A DNA stretch of 35,027 bases from Pseudomonadota bacterium (GCA_028873535.1 JAGWIJ010000022.1:1-35027), one strand, 5' to 3'; numbered from the stretch's first letter, positions 20,500 to 28,340 are shown. Notes: generated from the letters alone by a model not told the origin. A program made the numbers and translations.

Positions 20500-21225
20500 A
20501 TGGACAATACCAACAGCCGCAACCCGCTCTACACCATTGCCGCCATCGCCGTGATCCTGTTCAGCGGTGTCGGCGTCGCCACCATGCTGGGCTGGATTCC
20601 CAACTCCCTGTCCAAGAACGCTGAAAACACGGCCGCGCCGGCCGGACTGATGGCGCCCGCAGGCAGCGCAGCTGCAGGCGCCGCGGCCGGTGCCGCCAGC
20701 GGCCAGGGCCAGCCCTCCCAGGGTGCCGTGGCGCAGGCGCCCGGCGAGGCTGCCCCGCCGGCGCCGCGTCATCACCACCAGCAAGCCAATCGTGTGGCCG
20801 AAGGCGGCATGCCGCCGCCCGGCGAAGCCGGCATGCCCCCGCCGGGCATGCCGGCTTCGCCGCAGCAGGCAGCGCCTGCGCCGGTGTGCGCCAACTGCGG
20901 CACCGTGCAATCGGTCCAGCAGGTTGAACACCGCGGCGAAGGCACCGGGCTCGGTGCAGTGGCGGGCGGCGTGCTCGGCGCCGTGGTCGGCCATCAGGTC
21001 GGTCAGGGCAACGGCAATACCCTGGCCACGCTCATTGGCGCCGGTGGTGGTGCCTTGGCCGGCAACACGGTCGAAAAGAACGTGCGCAAATCGGTGAGCT
21101 GGAAAGTGAATGTGCAGATGGCCGATGGCTCGCTGCGGACATTCAGCTTTGCCAACCAGCCGGGCTTCGGTCCCGGCGAGCCAGTCCGGGTCAGCAACGG
21201 CCAATTGATGGCGGCTGGCAACTGA
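20500..21225 (+). CDS. Glycine-zipper (2TM) envelope protein
   Basis: A 241-aa membrane-anchored protein. Residues about 11-32 are a single hydrophobic segment (TIAAIAVILFSGVGVATMLGW) without a lipobox Cys. A long Ala/Gly/Pro-rich linker follows, with HHH and PPPGMP repeats. Then come CANCG (CxxC) and a glycine-zipper region of two short hydrophobic Gly-rich stretches (GLGAVAGGVLGAVVGHQVG and IGAGGGALAGNTVEK). The C-terminal beta-rich domain (VSWKVNVQMADGSLRTFSF) is that of SlyB/17-kDa-antigen-like proteins. It probably acts in the envelope; its function is unknown. The start ATG is preceded by GGAGAG about 6 nt upstream. Confidence 0.85.
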   Translation: MDNTNSRNPLYTIAAIAVILFSGVGVATMLGWIPNSLSKNAENTAAPAGLMAPAGSAAAGAAAGAASGQGQPSQGAVAQAPGEAAPPAPRHHHQQANRVAEGGMPPPGEAGMPPPGMPASPQQAAPAPVCANCGTVQSVQQVEHRGEGTGLGAVAGGVLGAVVGHQVGQGNGNTLATLIGAGGGALAGNTVEKNVRKSVSWKVNVQMADGSLRTFSFANQPGFGPGEPVRVSNGQLMAAGN

Positions 21226-21608
21226 CCTCCGCCGCCGCGCTGACATCCACGCCGGCGGGCGCCGAAGACCCAGCGCACGCCGGCAGCTGCCTGAAGTGCG
21301 GCGCCTGCTGCGCGGCTTTCCGGGTCTCTTTCTACTGGGCAGAACCCGAAGCGGCCGGCCTGCCGGTCAGCTGGACGCAGCGCCTGACGCCGTTCCTGGC
21401 CGTCATGGCCGGCACCAGCAGCCGCCAGCCACGCTGCGTTGCGCTGGCTGGCGTGATTGGAGACGCGGTACACTGCGGCGCGTACGCCAACCGCCCCAGT
21501 CCCTGTCGTGCCGTCGCGGCAGGTGATCCCCAATGCCAGCGTGCCCGCGCCCGGCATGGCTTGCCGGCGCTGGACTGGCGGCCCCAATCGGCACCCGAGG
21601 AACGATGA
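21222..21608 (+). CDS. YkgJ-type cysteine-cluster protein, start codon unclear
   Basis: The frame encodes a protein of the YkgJ family (zinc/iron-chelating cysteine cluster): CLKCGACCAAFRVSFYWAE near the start, then RCVAL, HCGAYANRPSPCR and CQRARARHGLPAL. All the expected Cys residues are present, and the end overlaps the rhomboid start by ATGA (21605-21608). No ATG, GTG or TTG is present in frame at the right place. CTG 21222, overlapping the TGA of the preceding gene, and CTG 21240 are the only plausible starts; the first ATG (21405) would delete the N-terminal half of the cluster. Either a rare CTG/ATT start coupled to upstream translation is used, or there is a sequence change. The function of the family is unknown. 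Confidence 0.75.
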   Translation: MTSAAALTSTPAGAEDPAHAGSCLKCGACCAAFRVSFYWAEPEAAGLPVSWTQRLTPFLAVMAGTSSRQPRCVALAGVIGDAVHCGAYANRPSPCRAVAAGDPQCQRARARHGLPALDWRPQSAPEER

Positions 21609-22414
21609 GCGAGCAGCCCCTGGAGACCGACGACCGCCTTCTGTTCTATCTGCGTCTGGAATCGGTGGGCCGGAGCTTTCCGGTCACACGCCTGCTGGTG
21701 GCGCTCAATTGCGCCATCTTCCTGGCCATGGTGACGCTCGGCGGCGCCGATCCGTTCGCACCCGCCATGCTGGTGGTCACGCACTGGGGTAGCAACTTCG
21801 GCCCGCTGACCATCAGTGGCCAGTGGTGGCGCATGATCACCGCCATGTTCCTGCACATCGGACTGCTGCATCTGGCGGTCAACATGTGGTCGCTGTACCA
21901 GACCGGCGCGCTGGTCGAGCGCATGTTCGGCAGCCTGCACTTCCTGGTGCTGTACCTGGTGGCCGGCCTGGCCGGCAACCTTGCCAGCCTGATGTGGAAT
22001 CCGCTGGTCAACAGCGCCGGCGCCTCGGGTGCGGTGTTCGGTGTGATCGGCGGCCTGCTGGCCTTCATGCTGGACACGCGCTACGGCGTGCCACGCTTGG
22101 TGATGGCCGATGTGCGGCGCAATGTGCTGCTGATCGTGGTACTCAATCTGGGATTCGGCTTCTCGCATGCGGGCATCGACAACGCAGCCCACCTGGGTGG
22201 GCTGGCCGGTGGCCTGCTGGCAGGCATGATGCTGGCGCGTCCGCTGAGCGCCGAGTGGCGCCAGCTTCATCGCTGGGCCGGCATCGGCATGACGCTCGCC
22301 GCGACCGCGGTGCTGCTGCTGGGTGGCGGCGCCATGCTGGGCCAGCGCATCGTGCGCGGCATCGAATGGCCGGCGCGTCCGGCCGTGCACGCCCCGGCTG
22401 CACCGCGCAACTGA
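21605..22414 (+). CDS. Rhomboid-family intramembrane serine protease
   Basis: A 269-aa polytopic inner-membrane protein with about seven hydrophobic segments. The Ser-His dyad is present: S141 in GASGAVFG and H196 in NAAHLGGLAGG. The family WR motif (GQWWRMITAMFLHIGLLHLAVN) lies in the first half. By family knowledge it cleaves substrates within membranes; the natural substrate cannot be guessed. Its start overlaps the upstream cysteine-cluster gene, and GAGGAA lies about 5 nt before the ATG, so the two genes are coupled. Confidence 0.92.
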   Translation: MSEQPLETDDRLLFYLRLESVGRSFPVTRLLVALNCAIFLAMVTLGGADPFAPAMLVVTHWGSNFGPLTISGQWWRMITAMFLHIGLLHLAVNMWSLYQTGALVERMFGSLHFLVLYLVAGLAGNLASLMWNPLVNSAGASGAVFGVIGGLLAFMLDTRYGVPRLVMADVRRNVLLIVVLNLGFGFSHAGIDNAAHLGGLAGGLLAGMMLARPLSAEWRQLHRWAGIGMTLAATAVLLLGGGAMLGQRIVRGIEWPARPAVHAPAAPRN

Positions 22415-22428
22415 AACCCCAGGTTGCC

Positions 22429-22455
22429 ACGGGACAGGGCCCCGCCCTGCCCCGT
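22429..22455. terminator. Bidirectional hairpin between convergent rhomboid and thiolase genes
   Basis: ACGGGACAGGGC and GCCCTGCCCCGT pair at 11 of 12 positions around a CCC loop, in the 85-nt gap between two converging genes. It lacks a T-run on either side, so it is assigned as a terminator mainly by position. Confidence 0.5.
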
Positions 22456-22499
22456 CGAACGACCGGGGCGCAGGACGCGCCCCCGCCGCAGCGCAGTTC

Positions 22500-23687
22500 T
22501 TACAGGCGCTCGAACACCGCAGCGATGCCCTGACCGCCGCCGATGCACATGGTCACCAGGGCGTAGCGGCCGCCGGTGCGATGCAGCTCGTGGATCGCCT
22601 TGGTCGCGATCACGGCACCCGAAGCACCGATGGGATGGCCCAGCGCAATGGCGCCACCGTTGACGTTGGTCTTGCTCATGTCGAGCTCAAGGCCGCGCGC
22701 CACGGCAATGGCCTGGGCCGCGAACGCTTCGTTGCTCTCGATGACGTCCATCTGCGCGAGCGTCAGGCCGCCCTTTTTCAGGGCCAGTTTGCTGGCCGGG
22801 ATCGGACCCTCACCCATCACGTCGTTGGGCACGCCGGCGACGGCATACGACACCAGGCGCGCAACCGGCTTGTAGCCGGCGGCAGCGGCGAGGCTCGCTT
22901 CGCCCAGCACGAAGAAGGAGGCGCCGTCATTGATGCCGGAGGCATTGCCGGCGGTCACCGAGCCGCCTTCCTTCTTGAACGCCGGCTTCATCTTGGCCAG
23001 GGTCTCGACGGTGGTTTCCGGCTTGCAGTGCTCATCGGTATCGAACACCACTTCGCCCTTGCGCGTCTGCTTGACGATGGGGACGATCTGGCTCTTGAAG
23101 CGGCCTTCCTTGATGGCCGCGGCGGCACGGCGGTGCGATTCGGCCGCCAGCGCATCCTGCTCCTCGCGCGTGATGCCCCACTTGCTGACCAGGTTCTCCG
23201 CGGTGATGCCCATGTGGCCGACGCCAAAGGGGTCGGTGAGCGTCGCCACCATCATGTCGACCAGCTTGGTGTCGCCCATGCGCGCACCGGTGCGCATGGC
23301 AGGTGACAGGTAGCCACCGCGGCTCATCACTTCGACACCGCCGCCCACGCCGTAGTCGCAGTCACCCAGCAGGATGTTCTGCGCGGTGGTGACGATGCCC
23401 TGCAGGCCGGAGGAACACAGCCGGTTGACGGCCATGGCCACCGAATCCATCGGCAGGCCGGCCTGGATCGATGCCACCCGCGCCACGTAGGGAAAGCGCG
23501 ACTCGGTGGGAATGGTGTTGCCCACGGTCACGTAGTTGATCAGCGCCGGATCCACGCCGGAGCGCTTCACCGCTTCCTTCATCACGGTACCCGCCAGTTC
23601 GGCCGGCTCGATGTCTGCCAGCGAACCCCCGAAGCCTCCGACCGCCGAACGCACTGCGCTCAGCACCACCACGTCACGCTTGCTCAT
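22500..23687 (-). CDS. phaA: Acetyl-CoA C-acetyltransferase (beta-ketothiolase)
   Basis: Condenses two acetyl-CoA to acetoacetyl-CoA, the first step of polyhydroxybutyrate synthesis; the reverse thiolytic reaction is also possible. The 395-aa protein has the thiolase active-site residues: nucleophile C91 (NRLCSSGLQ), H351 (GHPIGASG) and C381 (CIGGGQG). AAGGAG lies 9 nt before the ATG. It follows rimO by about 42 nt on the same strand and is thus tied to phaR. Alternative: a BktB-like thiolase with broader chain length, which sequence alone does not exclude. The PHA setting (phaB, phaC, phaR and phasin within 11 kb) supports the role. Confidence 0.92.
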   Translation of the reverse strand: MSKRDVVVLSAVRSAVGGFGGSLADIEPAELAGTVMKEAVKRSGVDPALINYVTVGNTIPTESRFPYVARVASIQAGLPMDSVAMAVNRLCSSGLQGIVTTAQNILLGDCDYGVGGGVEVMSRGGYLSPAMRTGARMGDTKLVDMMVATLTDPFGVGHMGITAENLVSKWGITREEQDALAAESHRRAAAAIKEGRFKSQIVPIVKQTRKGEVVFDTDEHCKPETTVETLAKMKPAFKKEGGSVTAGNASGINDGASFFVLGEASLAAAAGYKPVARLVSYAVAGVPNDVMGEGPIPASKLALKKGGLTLAQMDVIESNEAFAAQAIAVARGLELDMSKTNVNGGAIALGHPIGASGAVIATKAIHELHRTGGRYALVTMCIGGGQGIAAVFERL

Positions 23688-23729
23688 CTCTCGCTTCTCC
23701 TTGGCTAAAGCTGCGGGTTCCTGGCCCGG

Positions 23730-25079
23730 TCAGACCGGTTCGGCCCACATGTCATGGGTATCCGAATCGACAATCCGGACCGCCACAAATTCCCCGGGCT
23801 GGATATCTCCCGGGGCTTCAATCTGCACCACGCCGTCGATTTCGGGCGCCTCGCCCGCCGAACGCGCGATCGCCAGCGGCGTGCCATCCTCGAGCTCGAC
23901 GCGCTCGTCCACCAGCACCGTCAGCGTACGCCCGATGCGGGCTGCCAGGCGTTCGCCGCTGATCTCTTCCTGCACCGCCATCAGCCGCGCCAGGCGCTCC
24001 TGCTTGACGGACTCGGGTACCGCATCGGGCAGGGCATTGGCCGCAGCGCCTTCCACCGGCGAATAGGCGAAACAGCCCACGCGGTCGAGCTGCGCGTCGC
24101 GCAGGAACTGCAGCAGTTCCTCGAACTCGGCTTCGGTCTCGCCCGGAAAGCCGACGATGAAGGTGCTGCGCACGGTCAGGTCGGGATTGTGGCGCCGCCA
24201 GTCCTGCACGCGCTGCAGGGTCTTCTCGGCGGCGGCAGGACGCTTCATGAGCTTGAGGATGCGAGCGCTGGCATGCTGGAACGGCACGTCCAGATAAGGC
24301 AGCAGGCCGGGCTGGCCGTCGCCGCTCACCATCAAGGGAATCAGCTCGTCGACGTGCGGATAGGGATAGACATAGTGCAGGCGCACCCACACGCCCAGGC
24401 TGGACAGGGCGCGCGCCAGATCGGTGCTGTGCGTGCGCAGCGGACGTCCGTCCCAGAAGCCGGTGCGGTAGCGCACGTCGACGCCATAGGCGCTGGTGTC
24501 CTGCGAAATCACCAGCAGTTCGCGCACGCCGGCCTTCACCAGGGCCTCGGCCTCGCGCATGAGATCGCCGATGGGCCGGCTGACCAGATCGCCGCGCATG
24601 GAAGGAATGATGCAGAAGGTGCAGCGGTGATTGCAGCCTTCGGAAATCTTGAGGTAGGCGAAGTGCTTGGGCGTGAGCCGCACGCCCTGCGGCGGCACCA
24701 GGCTGGTGAAGGGATCGTGCGGCGCCGGCAGGTGCTGGTGCACGGCATCCATGACCTCGGCGGCGGCATGCGGACCGGTCACCGCCAGCACCTTGGGATG
24801 CGCATCGCGCACGCGTCCACCCTGCGCGCCCAGGCAGCCAGTCACGATCACCTTGCCGTTCTCGCGCAGGGCCTCGCCGATGGCGTCGAGCGACTCCTCG
24901 ACAGCGGCGTCGATGAAGCCACAGGTGTTGACCACGACCAGATCGGCACCCTGGTAGTCGGGCGCGATGTCATAGCCCTCGGCACGCAGCCGGGTCAGGA
25001 TCTGTTCGGAGTCGACCAGGGCCTTGGGGCATCCCAGGGACACGAAGCCGACCCGCGGCGTTTGAGGATTGCTCTTCAA
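23730..25079 (-). CDS. rimO: Ribosomal protein S12 methylthiotransferase
   Basis: Radical-SAM enzyme that adds a methylthio group to an Asp of ribosomal protein S12. The N-terminal methylthiotransferase domain has its iron-sulfur ligands C17 ([15 protein letters not shown]), C53 (NTCGF) and C82 (TGCLG). The radical-SAM CxxxCxxC motif is C149-C153-C156 ([10 protein letters not shown]). A TRAM domain ends the protein ([21 protein letters not shown] and onward). [10 protein letters not shown] and the DTHDMWAE ending identify RimO rather than MiaB. TTG 25079 gives 449 aa, close to the family length; no ATG or GTG fits, so the TTG start is likely. It is unexpectedly placed between phaR and the thiolase gene. 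Confidence 0.95.
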   Translation of the reverse strand: MKSNPQTPRVGFVSLGCPKALVDSEQILTRLRAEGYDIAPDYQGADLVVVNTCGFIDAAVEESLDAIGEALRENGKVIVTGCLGAQGGRVRDAHPKVLAVTGPHAAAEVMDAVHQHLPAPHDPFTSLVPPQGVRLTPKHFAYLKISEGCNHRCTFCIIPSMRGDLVSRPIGDLMREAEALVKAGVRELLVISQDTSAYGVDVRYRTGFWDGRPLRTHSTDLARALSSLGVWVRLHYVYPYPHVDELIPLMVSGDGQPGLLPYLDVPFQHASARILKLMKRPAAAEKTLQRVQDWRRHNPDLTVRSTFIVGFPGETEAEFEELLQFLRDAQLDRVGCFAYSPVEGAAANALPDAVPESVKQERLARLMAVQEEISGERLAARIGRTLTVLVDERVELEDGTPLAIARSAGEAPEIDGVVQIEAPGDIQPGEFVAVRIVDSDTHDMWAEPV

Positions 25080-25105
25080 GGCGGATGGTTCATCCTGGAA
25101 ACGGA

Positions 25106-25130
25106 AGGTGCCCCGCGTCGCGGGGCACCT
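25106..25130 (-). terminator. Terminator-like hairpin after phaR
   Basis: AGGTGCCCCGC and GCGGGGCACCT form a perfect 11-bp stem with a 3-nt loop, 4 nt after the phaR stop codon. On the minus strand it is followed by TCCGTTTCC, only a weak T-run. It lies between phaR and rimO, so read-through into rimO-phaA may be partial. No separate rimO promoter is obvious in the 26 nt that remain. Confidence 0.65.
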
Positions 25131-25134
25131 GGCA

Positions 25135-25743
25135 TCACTTGCCGCCGTCCTTGTCGGACTTGGCGCCGGGCATGCCGGCACCGGGCATGCCGGGGAAAGG
25201 GAAGTTGCCGAACATCGAGCGGGCCTGCTTCTGCATCTCACCCTGCATCTCGACGAACAGGTTGGCGCTCTGTTCCAGGTAGTTGCCCATCAGGCCCTGC
25301 AGGGCCGGGCCCTGGGCCTTCATGAACTGGCTCCACATGTCGGGATTGACCATCGGCGCCTCGCCATACATGGTGCGCGCCTGTTCCTGGAGCTTCTTCT
25401 GGATCTCGAGGAAGTTCTCGAGGCCCTTCTCCAGGTAGTTGCCCATCAGGCCCTGCATGGCGTTGCCGTAGGAGCGGATCATCTGCGACAGCATGTCGCT
25501 GGTGAACAGCGGCGCGGCGCCGGATTCCTCTTCGAGGATGATTTGCATCAGGATGCTGCGGGTCAGGTCCTGATTGGACTTGGCGTCGACCACCTGGAAT
25601 TCGGTATTGGCAAGCACCAGCTGCTTGACCTCGGCGAGAGTGATGTAGCTACTGGTCTCGGTATCGTACAGCCGTCGATTGGGGTACTTTTTGATGATAC
25701 GCACGAACTCGTTCGTGGCCTGCGGCGCCGGATGGTGCGGCAC
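25135..25743 (-). CDS. phaR: PHA-synthesis regulator PhaR
   Basis: Repressor that senses PHA granules and controls phasin expression. The N-terminal DNA-binding/PHA-binding region is clear ([22 protein letters not shown], then [35 protein letters not shown]). It is followed by two similar blocks containing [19 protein letters not shown] and [19 protein letters not shown], and a C-terminal GMPGAGMPG tail. GTG 25743 is preferred because GGGAGG lies 10 nt upstream and the distance to the conserved region suits the family; ATG 25791 is an alternative. It is divergent from the phasin gene, its expected target, and TGC-rich half sites lie between them. Confidence 0.93.
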   Translation of the reverse strand: MPHHPAPQATNEFVRIIKKYPNRRLYDTETSSYITLAEVKQLVLANTEFQVVDAKSNQDLTRSILMQIILEEESGAAPLFTSDMLSQMIRSYGNAMQGLMGNYLEKGLENFLEIQKKLQEQARTMYGEAPMVNPDMWSQFMKAQGPALQGLMGNYLEQSANLFVEMQGEMQKQARSMFGNFPFPGMPGAGMPGAKSDKDGGK

Positions 25744-25799
25744 ACAAGGCCCGCCTCCCTTGGTGAGATCATAGGTAGGCAAAGGTATCATGTTTGCCG

Positions 25800-25857
25800 C
25801 TGCAGGGCACGATGTCGCGCGCCATGAAGGCTTGGCCACGAAGTGTTTTGCATCGCA
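25800..25857. promoter_or_regulatory. Two TGC-N3-GCA repeats, candidate PhaR operators
   Basis: TGC-AGG-GCA at 25801-25809 (inside CTGCAGGGCAC) and TGC-ATC-GCA at 25849-25857 (inside TTTTGCATCGCACAA). PhaR of Paracoccus is reported to bind TGC-rich sites of the form CTGC-N3-GCAG. The second copy sits just upstream of the phasin -35 box. The pair would allow PhaR to repress both phasin and its own gene. Confidence 0.5.
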
Positions 25858-25867
25858 CAAAAAGTGC

Positions 25868-25896
25868 TTGACAAGGCAAAACGGGGAGCTTAAAGT
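25868..25896 (+). promoter_or_regulatory. Sigma-70 promoter of the phasin gene
   Basis: A consensus -35 TTGACA (25868-25873), a 17-bp spacer, then TAAAGT (25891-25896). It points to the phasin start at 26011, giving a leader of roughly 110 nt. The perfect -35 box fits the high expression typical of phasins. Confidence 0.7.
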
Positions 25897-26010
25897 TCAC
25901 CCCATGCTGCAACGCAACACCAAGAGCGAGGAGCTCCGGGGGTTGCCCAATCGATGATCGAAACGCCCTGCGCCAACCCGGCGCCAGACCAAGACGACTG
26001 GAGAGAAAAC

Positions 26011-26553
26011 ATGTTTTCCGCCCCCGAGCAGTTCACCGAATTCAACAAGACCGCCCTCGAAGCCATGCTGAACCTTGCCAAGATCTCGTTCGACACCACC
26101 GAACGCCTGATCGGCCTGAATCTGGAAGCCAGCAAGGAAGGTTTTGCCGACTTCACCAAGAGCGCCAAGGCGCTGGCCGAAGTCAAGGACGCCAACACCC
26201 TGCTGGACCTGCGCTCGAAGCTGACTGAAAATGGCGTCGAGAAGGCCATGGAATACGGCCGCAACGTGTACGAAGTCGTCACCCAGACCCAAGGCAAGCT
26301 GTCCTCGCTGGTTGAGCATCAGAGTGCCGAACTGAACAAGAATGTCGCTGCCGCGATCGAGAAGGCCGTCAAGTCAGCCCCCGCCGGTGCCGATGTCGCG
26401 ATCGCCGCGCTGAAGAGCGGCGTTGCCGCCACCGCCGCCGCGGTCGACAGCGTCACCAAGGCCGCCAAGCAGGTGTCGAACTTTGCCGACGCCAGCGTCA
26501 AGGCCACGTCGGAAGCCGCGACCGCAGCCGTCAAGACCGCCAAGGCCAAGTAA
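26011..26553 (+). CDS. phaP: Phasin (PHA granule-associated protein)
   Basis: Coats PHA granules and controls their size and number. The 180-aa protein starts MFSAPEQFTEFNKTALEAMLNLAKISFDTTERLIGLNLEASK, which is the phasin_2 family N-terminus. It is entirely helical and amphipathic, with an Ala/Lys-rich C-terminus (AATAAVKTAKAK). ATG 26011 has GGAGAG about 6 nt upstream; an earlier in-frame ATG at 25954 has no ribosome site. It is monocistronic, between a strong promoter and a strong terminator, and divergent from phaR. Confidence 0.95.
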   Translation: MFSAPEQFTEFNKTALEAMLNLAKISFDTTERLIGLNLEASKEGFADFTKSAKALAEVKDANTLLDLRSKLTENGVEKAMEYGRNVYEVVTQTQGKLSSLVEHQSAELNKNVAAAIEKAVKSAPAGADVAIAALKSGVAATAAAVDSVTKAAKQVSNFADASVKATSEAATAAVKTAKAK

Positions 26554-26608
26554 TTTGCAGTACGCGGTGCCCAGCGTCATGTGAAGGCACCGTCCAACGT
26601 CTCCTCCT

Positions 26609-26640
26609 CCTTTACTGCGAAGGTTCCCTTCCGGTAAAGG
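26609..26640 (+). other. Interrupted hairpin in the phasin 3' UTR
   Basis: CCTTTAC pairs with GTAAAGG and, inside it, GAAGG pairs with CCTTC, separated by small internal loops. It lies 55 nt after the phasin stop and just before the terminator, so the phasin transcript ends in two successive stem-loops. Confidence 0.55.
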
Positions 26641-26644
26641 CTTC

Positions 26645-26678
26645 AACCCCGAAGCTTCATTGCTTCGGGGTTTTTTTT
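26645..26678 (+). terminator. Rho-independent terminator of the phasin gene
   Basis: AACCCCGAAGC and GCTTCGGGGTT form an 11-bp stem with loop TTCATT, and the outer T residues begin a run of eight T (26671-26678). This is the strongest intrinsic terminator in the window. Confidence 0.93.
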
Positions 26679-26723
26679 CCGACATATTCACCGCAGGGGC
26701 TGCTTCGATCCTGATCCGCCGGC

Positions 26724-27095
26724 TCAGCCAAGTTCCGGATCCGCGAGGCCCGCGGCGATGGCGGCTGACATCAGGGTCTTGTCGCGAGTCCACAGACGCG
26801 TACCCGGAGTGAGCATCACTGCCGCAAGCAGGTGCGCATCGATGTACCCGAGGCCCTTGCCAAACAGCCGGTGACCTTCCACCACCCGCAGCACCTCATG
26901 ATTCCCTGCCACGGCGGTCTGCGGCAGTTTCGCGAGCGAAGCGAGCACTTTGGCGCGCTCACGCAGACTGCCCATGGCCAGTTCACCCAGCACGAAGGGG
27001 TGGCCTGCCACAGCGTTGGAATGCAGGAGATCAACGAGCGCCGGTTCGGTACGCCGAAGGTGATCGATCCAGACGGATGTATCGACCAGGATCAT
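26724..27095 (-). CDS. vapC: VapC-type PIN-domain toxin, second pair
   Basis: A 123-aa PIN-domain ribonuclease. The four acidic metal ligands are present: D5 (ILVDTSVWIDHL), E38 (VLGELAMG), D86 (GYIDAHLLAA) and D105 (WTRDKTL). It resembles the short VapC subgroup partnered by ribbon-helix-helix antitoxins. The start overlaps the antitoxin stop by 4 nt. Its tail faces the phasin terminator. The RNA target is unknown. Confidence 0.92.
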   Translation of the reverse strand: MILVDTSVWIDHLRRTEPALVDLLHSNAVAGHPFVLGELAMGSLRERAKVLASLAKLPQTAVAGNHEVLRVVEGHRLFGKGLGYIDAHLLAAVMLTPGTRLWTRDKTLMSAAIAAGLADPELG

Positions 27096-27289
27096 GCGGT
27101 GGGCGACTTGCGACGTGGCACGTCAGGCAAGTCAGGATCTGATCCGCCCAGCAGGGCGAGGCGTCTCGCATTTTCCCGTTGAACAAGCGCCACCAGCGCT
27201 TCATGGACCAGGGCCGATTTGCTCATGCGCCCCACCAGCGCTTCAGCTTCGGCGATCAGTTCATCATCAATGGCGAGTGTAGTGCGCAC
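27092..27289 (-). CDS. vapB: VapB-type antitoxin, second pair
   Basis: A 65-aa antitoxin starting with GTG at 27289 (VRTTLAIDDELIAEAEALVG, a ribbon-helix-helix type N-terminus of the VapB family). ALVHEALVALVQRENARRLALLGGSDPDLPDVPRRK provides the helical and toxin-binding parts. Its stop overlaps the toxin start, the usual coupling. It would repress its own promoter in the 27290-27399 gap, where I see only weak promoter-like sequence. Confidence 0.9.
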   Translation of the reverse strand: MRTTLAIDDELIAEAEALVGRMSKSALVHEALVALVQRENARRLALLGGSDPDLPDVPRRKSPTA

Positions 27290-27399
27290 GGCAAGCTCTC
27301 GGGCAAAGCACAGATATTGTCATCGTTCGATGTCGCAATCAATGCCAGCTCACCGGCAGACTGCCACGATGGCCTGGACCATCGTGGGCGCCCACGGGA

Positions 27400-27942
27400 T
27401 CATGCGCTGGTGCCGACCGCGCTCGCCAGTGCCTGCATCTGGGTGCTGACCAGCTGGATCAGCTTGGGGTCGGTCAGGTGGCCATCGGCGTCGAAAGCCC
27501 CGGCGAAGGCATTGGCGAAGACTTCCGGCTTGTTGAGCGGCTGCAGGTCGAGGTAAACACAGACCTGCCGCAGGTGGTACTGCGCGCGCGAGGTGCCCAT
27601 GCCACCACCGGCCCCCATGAGCGCCACCGCCTTGCCTGCCAGCAGCGCGTTGTTCGGCTCGCGCGAAGCCCAGTCGAGCATGTTCTTCAGCGCCGGGGCC
27701 AGAGAATAGTTGTATTCGGTACAGGCCAGCACCAGCGCGTCCGCCGCACCGATCTGCGCCAGGACCCGGGTGACCGCCGCCGGCTTTTCCTGCAGATCGG
27801 CGTTGTAGAAGGGGATGTCGGACAGATCCGCGATTTCCATGGCTGCGCCCGCCGGCAGGTTGTCCACTGCCGCGCGCAGCATGCCCTTGTTGGTCGACTT
27901 TTGACGCAGGCTGCCGGCAATACCCAGGAATCTGATCGACAT
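27400..27942 (-). CDS. NAD(P)H-dependent FMN reductase
   Basis: A flavodoxin-fold oxidoreductase, 180 aa from ATG 27942 (GGAG 5 nt upstream; the longer frame lacks a ribosome site). The FMN phosphate-binding GIAGSLRQKSTNKGML is at the N-terminus and CTEYNYSLAPALKNMLDWAS, the family's second signature, is at about 90-109. GGGMGTSRAQYHLRQ follows. It belongs to the group of chromate/quinone/azo reductases such as ChrR/YieF. It probably reduces quinones or other electrophiles with NAD(P)H; the actual substrate is unknown. It stands alone between the VapBC pair and a small gene. Confidence 0.9.
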   Translation of the reverse strand: MSIRFLGIAGSLRQKSTNKGMLRAAVDNLPAGAAMEIADLSDIPFYNADLQEKPAAVTRVLAQIGAADALVLACTEYNYSLAPALKNMLDWASREPNNALLAGKAVALMGAGGGMGTSRAQYHLRQVCVYLDLQPLNKPEVFANAFAGAFDADGHLTDPKLIQLVSTQMQALASAVGTSA

Positions 27943-28104
27943 GTTTGCTCCGGATGTTGGTGAGGAAGGAATCAAGGCGGCTGGCAGCGGCACCCGCTTA
28001 AGGCCGCGGACAGCCGGTGCCGGCCAGGCTCAAGATCGGGCCTGGCCCGGCCGTAGCATGGGATGGAAGGTGGCAATTCTGCCATCCATAGTGGAGACCA
28101 TGCC

Positions 28105-28302
28105 ATGAACATCGGATCGGTCAGTTCTGCCATGCCGGCCGCCGCGGCGGCACCGGCAGGTGAAGTACGCAGGGCCGGCGGTGGCGACGGTGATGGTGAC
28201 GGTGACGACCGCGGCGGTGCTGCGGCCGCGGCGGCCAAGGCACCGGCCAGCGTCAACACCCTGGGTCAGGTGATCGGCCAGCACATCAGCGTCAAGGCCT
28301 GA
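28105..28302 (+). CDS. Small Ala/Gly/Asp-rich protein, unknown function
   Basis: A 65-aa frame from ATG 28105 with GGAG 9 nt upstream. The sequence has an N-terminal MNIGSVSSAMPAAAAAP, a central GGGDGDGDGDDRGG, an Ala run and a conserved-looking C-terminus SVNTLGQVIGQHISVKA. I know no characterised family. The acidic Gly-Asp repeat could bind calcium or be a flexible linker. A signal peptide is not evident. The good ribosome site and a following hairpin favour a real gene. Confidence 0.6.
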   Translation: MNIGSVSSAMPAAAAAPAGEVRRAGGGDGDGDGDDRGGAAAAAAKAPASVNTLGQVIGQHISVKA

Positions 28303-28312
28303 CCAGCAGAGC

Positions 28313-28340
28313 CCGAAGCCGCGGAATCTCGCGGCTTCGG
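28313..28340 (+). terminator. Hairpin after the small gene
   Basis: CCGAAGCCGCG and CGCGGCTTCGG form a perfect 11-bp stem with a 6-nt loop, 10 nt after the stop codon. No T-run follows (CAACAC), so termination would be non-classical. The remaining gap to 28545 shows no gene. Confidence 0.55.

Noticed and set aside
20800-20880. Repeated GGCATGCC/CCGCC units that could be a DNA repeat element
   Set aside because: They encode the PPPGMP repeats of the glycine-zipper protein and are explained by low-complexity coding sequence.
28170-28212. Tandem GGTGAC-like repeats resembling a microsatellite or CRISPR-like array
   Set aside because: The repeat is short, without spacers, and encodes the Gly-Asp run of the small protein.
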